The notes beneath the pieces were generated by a model that saw only the letters and a program-made list of their open reading frames with translations, did no database searches and was not told where the DNA came from. A program made the translations under genes and the position numbers. Positions 21,993 through 28,325 of a DNA stretch of 33,748 bases are shown here, in pieces. The stretch comes from VGCC01 sp044375955 (lineage in GTDB: Bacteria; Actinomycetota; Actinomycetes; S36-B12), in the NCBI GenBank assembly GCA_044375955.1, contig JBILLS010000022.1:1-33748 (forward strand), read 5' to 3'. Each line of letters opens with the position of its first letter. Position 1 is the first letter of the stretch.

Positions 21993-22742
21993 TCATCCGG
22001 TGTCGCAGTCGGCGACCAGGGACACGGCCTGTCGCTCGATGTCATGGCGAAGTTCGGCGGTCAGGTGCAGCGGTCGAGCCCCGGCGCCCGCCGATTTCGA
22101 CAGTTTCATCCCATCCCCGTCGGTGAGCAATGGATGGTGCACGAGTGAGGCGCGGGGGAAAGTATTGCCCGGGAGGAACTCCGCCAGCCGACGTTGGAGA
22201 TCGGAGGCCGGGCGCAGGTCTTCACCTCGGACTACCAGGTCGACGTCGAACAGGTCGTCGTCAACGACTGAAGCGAGATGGTAGGAGGGAAGTCCCTCAC
22301 GGCGCCAGATGACGGGTGCGTCACCGGTCGGTGTACGCATGCGCACGCATGTCACACCGGAAATAAGTTCCAAACTTGCGGATGCACACTCGCACTCGTG
22401 GGATCTGAGTTTCGTGCGCGAGCACGAGCACACGTAGAAGTCACTCGGATGATCCACCAGTGTGTCCAGAGCACGGGAATAGTCCGTCATCCGGCGCTGT
22501 TGACTCCAGTCGGGGACTTCGGTGAGGGAGCCCGGGCCCACCTGCCAGTGGATCCCCAGCCACTCCAAGACGCGGAAGATGTCTTCGAGGAACTCGGGGC
22601 GTACGCGCGGGGTATCCAGGTCGTCGATGCGTAGAAGGACGTCTGCTCCGTTCCTCCCGGCCAGCATGTGCACCACGAGGAAGTTGACCGCATTGCCCAC
22701 GTGCAAGTAGCCGCTCGGGGTCGGCGCGAGCCGTGTGCGCAT
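21993..22742 (-). CDS. gluQRS: tRNA glutamyl-Q(34) synthetase
   Basis: A 249-aa truncated glutamyl-tRNA synthetase paralogue that lacks the anticodon-binding domain. It attaches glutamate to the queuosine at position 34 of tRNA-Asp. The class I signatures are intact: RLAPTPSGYLHVGNA (HIGH region) and MKLSKSAGA (KMSKS loop). A zinc-binding insert with four cysteines reads CSCSRTKLRSHECEC. RIDDLDTPR and VVRGEDL are also typical. TACCCT ends 6 nt before the ATG at 22742 with no Shine-Dalgarno, indicating a leaderless start; an in-frame extension to 22811 would enter the tRNA relic. Length matches GluQRS rather than full GltX (~480 aa). Confidence 0.92.
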   Translation of the reverse strand: MRTRLAPTPSGYLHVGNAVNFLVVHMLAGRNGADVLLRIDDLDTPRVRPEFLEDIFRVLEWLGIHWQVGPGSLTEVPDWSQQRRMTDYSRALDTLVDHPSDFYVCSCSRTKLRSHECECASASLELISGVTCVRMRTPTGDAPVIWRREGLPSYHLASVVDDDLFDVDLVVRGEDLRPASDLQRRLAEFLPGNTFPRASLVHHPLLTDGDGMKLSKSAGAGARPLHLTAELRHDIERQAVSLVADCDTG

Positions 22743-22748
22743 CGTGCG

Positions 22749-22754
22749 AGGGTA
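22749..22754 (-). promoter_or_regulatory. -10 element of a leaderless promoter (gluQRS)
   Basis: TACCCT on the minus strand, 6 nt before the gluQRS ATG, just beyond the 3' edge of the tRNA-Leu relic. The identical hexamer and spacing precede mshC. Confidence 0.45.
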
Positions 22755-22786
22755 GTTCGTGAGCCGGCTGAGCTCACGTGTGCAGG

Positions 22787-22865
22787 TGTCACAGGGGGGA
22801 CTTGAACTCACCTGCCGTGGCGCTAGACATCACGCTCGCCCGTCTGCTCTCCCGGCCGCCCGGGG
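22787..22865 (-). pseudogene. Degenerate tRNA-Leu copy (relic)
   Basis: Read on the minus strand, this segment aligns by eye to the intact tRNA-Leu at 23752-23836. About 59 of 79 aligned bases match, with a 5-base and a 1-base gap. The T-loop and 3' part are best kept: 15 identical bases, A-GGGGGG-ACTTGAAC on the plus strand (22793-22807 and 23758-23772), and 19 of 21 including the 3' end. The acceptor, anticodon and T stems no longer pair (GTGAG against CCCCC in the T arm). It therefore cannot be a working tRNA. It sits between the repeat-protein gene and gluQRS. The match could instead be a site-specific integration footprint that kept only the 3' part. Confidence 0.6.
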
Positions 22866-22918
22866 CGAGGGGCATGGTTCCTGGACATGGGCGATCAAGA
22901 ATCGTGAAGCCCCAGGGA

Positions 22919-23593
22919 TCAACGGCCACCAAACAAAGGCAGTGGAAATGGCTCCCTTTGTTGTGCTGCACGTTCGCGTTCTTGCATCTCGCGCACGTAG
23001 CGCTCGCGCATCTCGAGCATCTCGCGCATCTCCCGCTCGCGCATCTCAAGCATCTCCCGCCTTTCGCGATCGCGCATCTCCCGCATCTCGCGGTCACGCC
23101 TCTCAAGCTCGCGCATCTCGCGCTCTCGCCTATCTTGCCTCTCAAGCTCGTACATCTCCCGCCTTTCGCGATCGCGCATCTCACGCAACTCTCGTTCGCG
23201 CATCTCGAGCATCTCTCGGCTCTCGCGATCACGGCTCTCGCGATCACGCTCTCGCTCGCGCATCTCACGCTCTCGCCTATCTTGCCTCTCACGCTCTCGC
23301 CTATCTTGCCTCTCAAGCTCGCGCATCTGTTGCTCGCGCATCTCGCGATCACGAGCCCGTTGGTCCCCCTGACCCGAGCCTGGGCCGAAGAGCTCCCTCA
23401 ACATGTCATCCAAGAACATGGGAGCGGCTGCGTGGACCGGATCCAAGGCCACCAAGGAATTGGTTCGCTCGACTGGGGTCGCAGCTGACGCCGGTGCAGG
23501 AGAGAGGCCAAACAACACGGTGATACCTAGAAAGACTGATGCTGCTCTTACGCCAGAGGGCGCGTTCCTCTTGCCGGACCGATGGGAACGCAT
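22919..23593 (-). CDS. Secreted Arg/Glu/Met-rich repeat protein
   Basis: A 224-aa protein of no recognised family. Residues 1-37 form a clear Sec signal peptide (basic MRSHRSGKR, hydrophobic VFLGITVLFGL, cleavage after APASA). A short linker to about residue 75 (FLDDMLRELFGPGSG) follows. Then about 130 residues are almost only Arg, Glu, Met, Asp, Gln and Leu in near-repeats such as REMRE, RDRERREM and LERQDRRERE. This pattern predicts one long charged helix or coiled coil outside the membrane. The tail is PFPLPLFGGR. The ATG at 23593 follows TACAAT by 5 nt, a leaderless promoter. An upstream extension to 23719 adds no signal-like sequence. The gene lies between an intact tRNA-Leu and its relic. 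Confidence 0.62.
   Translation of the reverse strand: MRSHRSGKRNAPSGVRAASVFLGITVLFGLSPAPASAATPVERTNSLVALDPVHAAAPMFLDDMLRELFGPGSGQGDQRARDREMREQQMRELERQDRRERERQDRREREMRERERDRESRDRESREMLEMRERELREMRDRERREMYELERQDRREREMRELERRDREMREMRDRERREMLEMREREMREMLEMRERYVREMQERERAAQQREPFPLPLFGGR
23051..23080. repeat. 30-bp repeat, copy 1 of 2 (copy 2 at 23153-23182)
   Basis: Identical 30-base copies beginning CATCTCCCGCCTTTCGCGAT lie 102 bp apart inside the Arg/Glu/Met-rich gene. Each encodes the same RDRERREM-type peptide on the minus strand. The nucleotide identity shows recent internal duplication. Confidence 0.8.
23266..23313. repeat. Perfect tandem repeat, 2 x 24 bp
   Basis: Two head-to-tail identical 24-base units (23266-23289 and 23290-23313) encode the octapeptide RQDRRERE twice in the Arg/Glu/Met-rich protein. 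A partial third copy without the duplication is at about 23118-23140. The unit length is a multiple of three, so copy number can change without breaking the frame. Confidence 0.85.
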
Positions 23594-23598
23594 GCGCG

Positions 23599-23604
23599 AT
23601 TGTA
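23599..23604 (-). promoter_or_regulatory. -10 element of a leaderless promoter (repeat protein)
   Basis: TACAAT on the minus strand ends 5 nt before the ATG at 23593. This is the closest match to the consensus TATAAT among the leaderless starts in the window. From here to the tRNA 3' end (23605-23751) I see no further gene. Confidence 0.42.
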
Positions 23605-23751
23605 GCGGCAAGGCCAGCCGTCTCCCTGGCTGATTAGGAGGATGGAAGGCCGGGATCGCGTCCACGCGGCCTTCGGGGAACAGCTCCAGGATCCAAAGGC
23701 ATCCATGGTGTCCCAGCACATTCCTTCGCGAAGACTGACGACATCACAGCG

Positions 23752-23836
23752 TGTCCGAGGGGGGACTTGAACCCCCATGCCCTTTTGGGGCACTAGCACC
23801 TCAAGCTAGCGCGTCTGCCAATTCCGCCACCCGGAC
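23752..23836 (-). tRNA. tRNA-Leu (anticodon GAG)
   Basis: On the minus strand an 85-nt cloverleaf folds fully. The acceptor is GTCCGGG/CTCGGAC with one G-U pair and discriminator A. The D arm lies in GTGGCGGAATTGGCAGACGC, and the anticodon stem is CTAGC/GCTAG with loop TTGAGGT, giving anticodon GAG. A long class II variable arm (TGCCC-CAAAA-GGGCA) and T arm GGGGG-TTCAAGT-CCCCC complete it. The long variable arm and A73 identify leucine. CCA is not encoded. A possible -10 (TATGCT) lies at 23862-23867. A degenerate copy lies 0.95 kb downstream on the same strand. Confidence 0.97.
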
Positions 23837-23841
23837 AGGGA

Positions 23842-23854
23842 CCACGACTCGTGG
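23842..23854. promoter_or_regulatory. Dyad in the tRNA-Leu leader
   Basis: CCACGA-C-TCGTGG is a perfect 6-bp inverted repeat between the tRNA 5' end (23836) and its probable -10 (TATGCT, minus strand, 23862-23867). It would form a hairpin in the tRNA 5' leader or act as an operator shared with the divergent M20 peptidase gene. Confidence 0.35.
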
Positions 23855-23897
23855 CCCAGAAAGCATACCCGCGTCCATTGGGCGGCAGGATGATGCC

Positions 23898-25205
23898 GTG
23901 GGAACCCTAGAGGCCGAGGTCGTCGAGATCACGCGGGATCTCATCCGCATTGACTCCAGCAACTGGGGCCCGAGCCCCGAGACCGTCGGCGAGGCAGAGG
24001 CAGCCGACTACTGCGCGGCTCGCCTCCGTGAGGCCGGTCTCGACCCGGAGATCATCGTGACCACCTCCGACACCCGTCGCGGCGTCGTCGTGCGGATTCC
24101 GGGGAGAGATGGCCAGCGCGGGGCACTCGTGGTCCACGGACATCTTGACGTCGTTCCGGCTATCGCGTCGGAATGGACCCATCCACCCTTCGCCGCAGAA
24201 GTTGCGGACGGCTTCATCTGGGGTCGCGGCGCTGTCGATATGAAGAACATGGACGCCATGATCATCGCCGTGGTGCGGGAATGGCACCGAGAGGGGTACA
24301 CGCCGGATCGAGACATCATCGTCACCCTGTTCCCCGACGAGGAAGCGGGCATGGTTCATGGCTCGCGATGGATGGTCGATCACAGGCCGGACCTCTTCGC
24401 GGGGGCGACCGAGGCCATCGGAGAAGTGGGCGGATTCAGCCTGACCATCACCGATGATCTCCGGCTGTACCCGGTTCAGACCGCCGAAAAGGGGATCCAC
24501 TGGCTGCTGCTCCGGGCCGCGCGTCGTGCCGGTCATGGCTCGCTCGTGCATGAGGACAACGCCGTTACGGACATCGCTCGCGCGGTGGCTCGGATCGGCA
24601 GCCATGAATGGCCGATCCGACTCACGCCCACGACCCAGCGCTTCCTTCAGGAACTATCGAGTGCGTACGGCGTCGATCTCGGGGGAGCGGACCTCGCCCG
24701 TGTTCAAGAGAAGCTCGGAACGCTCGGCCTTCTCGTCGGCGCAACGATGCAGAACACAGCGAACCCGACGATGCTCGACGCTGGCTACAAGGTGAATGTG
24801 GTCCCCAGGGACGCCACCGCCGGCATCGACGGTCGGTTCCTCCCCGGGTACGAGGACGAGTTCGACAGTGCAATTCGCGAACTGGTCGGCGACGACATCG
24901 AGATCGAGACTCTCAACTCCGACATCGCGGTTGAGGCGCCGCTCGATGCTCTCATCATTGACGTGATGGCCTCGGCCATCCGATCATCGGATCCGAATGG
25001 TCGCGTCGTGCCGTTCATGATCTCAGGAGGAACGGACGCCAAGGCCTTGTCGCGCCTGGGAATCGCGTGCTATGGATTCTCGCCCCTGCGGATGCCAGCA
25101 GATCTCGACTACTGGCGAATGTTCCACGGTGTCGATGAGCGGGTGCCGATCGACGGACTCGAATTCGGCGTACGCGTTCTCGACGAATTTCTGAGACGAG
25201 CCTGA
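23898..25205 (+). CDS. M20/M25/M40 family metallohydrolase
   Basis: A 435-aa zinc-dependent aminoacylase/carboxypeptidase-type enzyme (M20 clan) that cleaves short peptides or N-acyl amino acids in the cytoplasm. The first metal motif is VVHGHLDVVPA (His, Asp), the bridging Asp is in GRGAVDMKNMDAM, and the catalytic Glu pair is in LFPDEEAGMVHG. Later residues include a dimerisation-domain insert (GHGSLVHEDNAV) and a C-terminal ISGGTDAKALSRLGI. The GTG at 23898 follows GGCAGGA by 7 nt. Earlier in-frame codons run through the tRNA-Leu gene and are rejected. It converges with DUF5703, with one base between them. Substrate is unknown. Confidence 0.88.
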   Translation: MGTLEAEVVEITRDLIRIDSSNWGPSPETVGEAEAADYCAARLREAGLDPEIIVTTSDTRRGVVVRIPGRDGQRGALVVHGHLDVVPAIASEWTHPPFAAEVADGFIWGRGAVDMKNMDAMIIAVVREWHREGYTPDRDIIVTLFPDEEAGMVHGSRWMVDHRPDLFAGATEAIGEVGGFSLTITDDLRLYPVQTAEKGIHWLLLRAARRAGHGSLVHEDNAVTDIARAVARIGSHEWPIRLTPTTQRFLQELSSAYGVDLGGADLARVQEKLGTLGLLVGATMQNTANPTMLDAGYKVNVVPRDATAGIDGRFLPGYEDEFDSAIRELVGDDIEIETLNSDIAVEAPLDALIIDVMASAIRSSDPNGRVVPFMISGGTDAKALSRLGIACYGFSPLRMPADLDYWRMFHGVDERVPIDGLEFGVRVLDEFLRRA

Positions 25206-25206
25206 C

Positions 25207-25404
25207 TCACGCCGTCCGAGTCACGTGGATGACGCGTCGTCGCAGACGGTACTCGCGTCGACCATCACGGTAGATCCGAGTACGAGCCAGCTCCCACCGT
25301 CCCTGTTCAGCCGATGCAGTCACATACATCCGTGCCTCCTCGCGAGTGGCCTGCGGAGAGAGTCGAATCTCGCGGAACTCCCATTCCGTCCGTCCGCGTG
25401 TCAT
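25207..25404 (-). CDS. DUF5703 family protein
   Basis: A 65-aa basic protein beginning MTRGRTEWEFREIRLSPQAT and running through EQGRWELARTRIYRDGRREY to RLRRRVIHVTR. This is the conserved actinobacterial DUF5703 pattern (RWELAR, then a DGRR turn and RLRRR). It is probably a small beta-rich domain of unknown function. The ATG at 25404 overlaps the aldo/keto reductase stop (ATGA), giving translational coupling. A longer start at 25419 is less likely. In mycobacteria the homologue also lies beside uppP. Confidence 0.82.
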   Translation of the reverse strand: MTRGRTEWEFREIRLSPQATREEARMYVTASAEQGRWELARTRIYRDGRREYRLRRRVIHVTRTA

Positions 25405-26384
25405 CGCCGCTGTGCCCATCCGGCCTCGGGGTACCCCATGGCGGGCTCGGAGATCTCATCCAGAGCCGTCACGATCTCCTTGGGCAGGATCAGTTCGTCG
25501 CTGGCGAGTGCCGCGGCAAGCTGCTGGGTGGTGCGAGCCCCGATGATCGGAGCAACGACCCCGGGTCGGTCGCGCAACCAGGCCAAGGCAACTTCACCCG
25601 GCGAGGCTCCGAGACCCTCCGCTGCGGTTGCCACGGCATCCACGATCCGCTGCCCGCGCTGGTCGGAATAGACATTCACCCATTGGCTCGTGTCCGGGTT
25701 GGCACCCCGGGAATCGATCGGTATCGAGTGTCGGTATTTACCCGTCAGAACCCCTCGGCCTAGTGGCGACCACGGGAGGATGCCTATCCCGAGTGACTGT
25801 GCCGCGGGGACGATCTCCCTCTCGATTCCGCGCTCGAGAAGGCTGTACTCCATCTGGGCGGTGATGATCGGTGCCCTCCCGGGAACCGCCTGCTGGTGGG
25901 TACAGGCGCGTGCGGTCTGCCATCCCGAGTAGTTGGAGATCCCGATGTAGCGCACCTTCCCACTACGGATCGCGTCATCGCATGCAGCGAGGGTCTCTTC
26001 GATGGGAGTGAACGCATCCCAGGCGTGGATCTGCCACAGGTCGATCGCGTCGACGTCCAGGCGCTTCAGGGAGCCATGCAGGGAGTCCAGCAGGTGTCGA
26101 CGACTCGCATCGAAGCGTCGCTCGGTCTGTGGCCTCGATGCCGCCTTGGTCGCTAGCACGATCTGATCGCGACACTCGAACTCCTGCAGCAGGGTGCCGA
26201 GGAGGTCCTCACTTGCCCCGTCGGCATACGTGTCCGCGGTATCGATCAGCGTGCCGCCGGCATCGAGGAAGGCGGCGAGTTGGTCGCGCGCCTCGTACTC
26301 GTCCGTGCCCCGCCCCCAGGTCATCGTCCCCAGGGCAAGACGTCCCACCCAGATTCCGGACCTGCCTAGGGGCCGCTGCTGCAT
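25401..26384 (-). CDS. Aldo/keto reductase
   Basis: A 327-aa (beta/alpha)8 NADPH-dependent oxidoreductase. The catalytic tetrad is visible: Asp and Tyr in LIDTADTYADG, Lys in LATKAAS and His in WQIHAWDAF. The cofactor-binding C-terminus includes PIIGARTTQQLAAAL, the usual NADP phosphate-binding stretch. Substrates are likely aldehydes or ketones but cannot be named. TAACGT sits 6 nt before the ATG at 26384 with no ribosome-binding site. It is divergent from the LLM oxidoreductase with a 54-bp gap that carries a 13-bp dyad. Confidence 0.92.
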   Translation of the reverse strand: MQQRPLGRSGIWVGRLALGTMTWGRGTDEYEARDQLAAFLDAGGTLIDTADTYADGASEDLLGTLLQEFECRDQIVLATKAASRPQTERRFDASRRHLLDSLHGSLKRLDVDAIDLWQIHAWDAFTPIEETLAACDDAIRSGKVRYIGISNYSGWQTARACTHQQAVPGRAPIITAQMEYSLLERGIEREIVPAAQSLGIGILPWSPLGRGVLTGKYRHSIPIDSRGANPDTSQWVNVYSDQRGQRIVDAVATAAEGLGASPGEVALAWLRDRPGVVAPIIGARTTQQLAAALASDELILPKEIVTALDEISEPAMGYPEAGWAQRR

Positions 26385-26390
26385 GGCCCC

Positions 26391-26396
26391 ACGTTA
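26391..26396 (-). promoter_or_regulatory. -10 element of a leaderless promoter (aldo/keto reductase)
   Basis: TAACGT on the minus strand, 6 nt before the ATG at 26384. Confidence 0.42.
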
Positions 26397-26407
26397 TTGC
26401 GTCACGA

Positions 26408-26420
26408 GGCGAAAATCGCC
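26408..26420. promoter_or_regulatory. Dyad between divergent oxidoreductase promoters
   Basis: GGCGA-AAA-TCGCC is a perfect 5-bp inverted repeat. It lies between the two divergent -10 hexamers and overlaps the expected -35 zones of both. It could be an operator serving both the aldo/keto reductase and the LLM oxidoreductase. Confidence 0.35.
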
Positions 26421-26426
26421 CACGTC

Positions 26427-26432
26427 TAGGGT
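26427..26432 (+). promoter_or_regulatory. -10 element of a leaderless promoter (LLM oxidoreductase)
   Basis: TAGGGT, 6 nt before the ATG at 26439, with no Shine-Dalgarno in between. Confidence 0.45.
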
Positions 26433-26438
26433 TGCGCC

Positions 26439-27488
26439 ATGAAACTCGGTGTCAACCTGGGTTACTGGGGCGCGGGTAACGACGCGGACAACCTGGAGGT
26501 CGCGCGGCAAGCAGACCTCCTCGGCTACAGCGTCGCGTGGGCGGCGGAGGCCTACGGGTCCGATGCAGCCACGGTCCTGACATGGATTGCCGCTCAGACA
26601 AAGACAATCGACATCGGATCTGCGATCTTCCAGATCCCCGCGCGCACTCCTGCCAACTGCGCGATGACTGCTGCGACCCTTGACACCCTCTCCGGAGGTC
26701 GCTTCCGACTGGGCCTGGGCGTATCCGGCCCGCAAGTGTCGGAAGGCTGGCACGGGGTTCGATTCGACAAGCCCCTGACCCGCACCCGGGAATACGTGGA
26801 CATCGTGCGCATGGCGCTACGTCGGGAGCGAGTGTCCTACCAGGGAGAGTTCTTCACCCTGCCGCTTCCTGATGGCCCTGGCAAAGCACTGACACTCACA
26901 GTGCACCCGGTGCGCGAGTCACTCCCGATCTACCTGGCTGCCATCGGGCCCAAGAACCTGGAACTCTGCGGGGAGATCGCCGACGGCTGGCTTGCCATCT
27001 TCTTCTCCCCAGAAGACTCCGGCGTCTCGATGGCTCCCATCGCAGCGGGGCGTGCCAAGGCTGGCAAGGACATGTCTGGATTCGACGTCGTGCCGACCGT
27101 CCCCGTCGTGTTCGGGGATAACTGGAGGACCTGCGCCGACCTCGTGCGGCCCTACGCGGCCCTCTACGTGGGAGGAATGGGCTCACGTGACAAGAATTTC
27201 TACAACCAGCTGATGGTCCGCATGGGGTTCGAACAGGCCGCAGCGGAGATTCAGGACAAGTATCTCGCAAAGGACTATGCAGGTGCCGCGGCCGCCGTGC
27301 CGCTGGAGTTCCTGGACCGCACCTCACTGCTGGGCCCCACGGAGCGGGTGCGCGATCGTCTTGCCGCGTATCGGGATGCGGGAGTCACGACCCTCACCAT
27401 CGCGTCCTACGCCGGAACGCTCGAGGAGCGGGTGGCAAGTCTTCGCCTCATGGCGGATGCACTCGACAGCTCGGGATTGGCCGACTGA
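26439..27488 (+). CDS. LLM class F420-dependent oxidoreductase
   Basis: A 349-aa luciferase-like monooxygenase-fold protein. It opens MKLGVNLGYWGAGNDADNL, with ADLLGYSVAWAAEAYGSDAA near residue 30. The hallmark RFRLGLGVSGPQVSEGWHG of the F420-dependent group follows near residue 90. Members reduce or oxidise substrates with deazaflavin F420 (some use FMN); the exact substrate is unknown. A leaderless promoter (TAGGGT) sits 6 nt upstream. The uppP GTG begins directly after its stop codon, so the two genes are probably one transcription unit. Confidence 0.88.
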   Translation: MKLGVNLGYWGAGNDADNLEVARQADLLGYSVAWAAEAYGSDAATVLTWIAAQTKTIDIGSAIFQIPARTPANCAMTAATLDTLSGGRFRLGLGVSGPQVSEGWHGVRFDKPLTRTREYVDIVRMALRRERVSYQGEFFTLPLPDGPGKALTLTVHPVRESLPIYLAAIGPKNLELCGEIADGWLAIFFSPEDSGVSMAPIAAGRAKAGKDMSGFDVVPTVPVVFGDNWRTCADLVRPYAALYVGGMGSRDKNFYNQLMVRMGFEQAAAEIQDKYLAKDYAGAAAAVPLEFLDRTSLLGPTERVRDRLAAYRDAGVTTLTIASYAGTLEERVASLRLMADALDSSGLAD

Positions 27489-28313
27489 GTGGTCGAGCCG
27501 ATCGGCTGGTTCGAGGCTGTCGTGCTGGGTCTCATCCAGGGACTCACGGAGTTCCTACCTATCTCCTCATCCGCGCACATTCTGATCGTTTCCCAGCTCC
27601 TCGGATGGCGAGACCCGGGTGCGGCCTTCACCGCCGTGATCCAGATCGGTACTGAGGCCGCAGTGATCGTCTACTTCCGTCGGGATCTCCTCCGCATCGC
27701 CCGCGCCTGGATCCACTCCGTGAGAACGCGGCAGGGGAGTCCGGAATCCCGCCTGGGGTGGTACATCATCGTGGGGACGATCCCGATCGTGGTTCTCGGT
27801 GTGGCCTTCACCCGTCAGATCGAGACCGCTGCACGGAACCTGTGGCTCGTGGCAAGCGTCCTCATCGTCTTCGGGATCGTGCTCGGCGTAGTCGACCGTT
27901 GGGGTTCGAAATCGCGTTCGCTGAATGCGATGACGTCGCGCGACGGATTGATCCTCGGCTTCGGCCAGGCGTTAGCCCTCATCCCGGGTGTCTCGAGATC
28001 GGGGGCCACGATCTCGACAGGTCTCGCCCTCGGCTACACGCGTGAGGCGGCCGCCCGATACTCATTCCTCCTCGCCATTCCCGCGGTCCTCGGAGCGGGC
28101 TTCTATGAAGCGTCGAAGATCGGTTCCGACGCCTCCGTGGCGTGGGGACCCACATTGACGGCAACCGCCATCAGCTTCCTCGTCGGGTACACGGTCATCG
28201 CATGGTTGCTGCGCTACATCAGCACGCACTCGTTCCTGCCCTTTGTGCTCTATCGGGTGGCGCTGGGAAGCCTTGTACTTGTGCTCCTCGCAACGGGAGT
28301 GCTCACCTCGTGA
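27489..28313 (+). CDS. uppP: Undecaprenyl-diphosphatase (BacA/UppP)
   Basis: A 274-aa polytopic membrane enzyme that dephosphorylates undecaprenyl diphosphate, recycling the lipid carrier of peptidoglycan synthesis; overexpression gives bacitracin resistance. The two active-site regions are LGLIQGLTEFLPISSSAH (Glu-rich motif) and LIPGVSRSGATISTGL (PGxSRSGAT motif with catalytic Arg and Ser). About eight membrane helices are present and the length is standard. The GTG at 27489 directly abuts the LLM stop, suggesting coupled translation. It converges with corA with a 12-nt gap. Confidence 0.96.
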   Translation: MVEPIGWFEAVVLGLIQGLTEFLPISSSAHILIVSQLLGWRDPGAAFTAVIQIGTEAAVIVYFRRDLLRIARAWIHSVRTRQGSPESRLGWYIIVGTIPIVVLGVAFTRQIETAARNLWLVASVLIVFGIVLGVVDRWGSKSRSLNAMTSRDGLILGFGQALALIPGVSRSGATISTGLALGYTREAAARYSFLLAIPAVLGAGFYEASKIGSDASVAWGPTLTATAISFLVGYTVIAWLLRYISTHSFLPFVLYRVALGSLVLVLLATGVLTS

Positions 28314-28325
28314 CTCCCGGCGTGG

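Noticed and set aside
22787..22865. A second functional tRNA gene
   Set aside because: Acceptor, anticodon and T stems fail to pair, so only a relic is claimed.
22778..23488. Plus-strand open frames opposite the Arg/Glu/Met-rich gene (one rich in Ala-His-Leu, one in Ala-Ser-Arg)
   Set aside because: They are antisense shadows of the repeats. They have no ribosome-binding site or promoter, while the minus-strand frame has a signal peptide and a -10 at leaderless spacing.
23751..23897. 5' extension of the M20 peptidase frame to 23751
   Set aside because: It would translate through the antisense of the tRNA-Leu gene. The GTG at 23898 has a good ribosome-binding site and gives the normal N-terminus.
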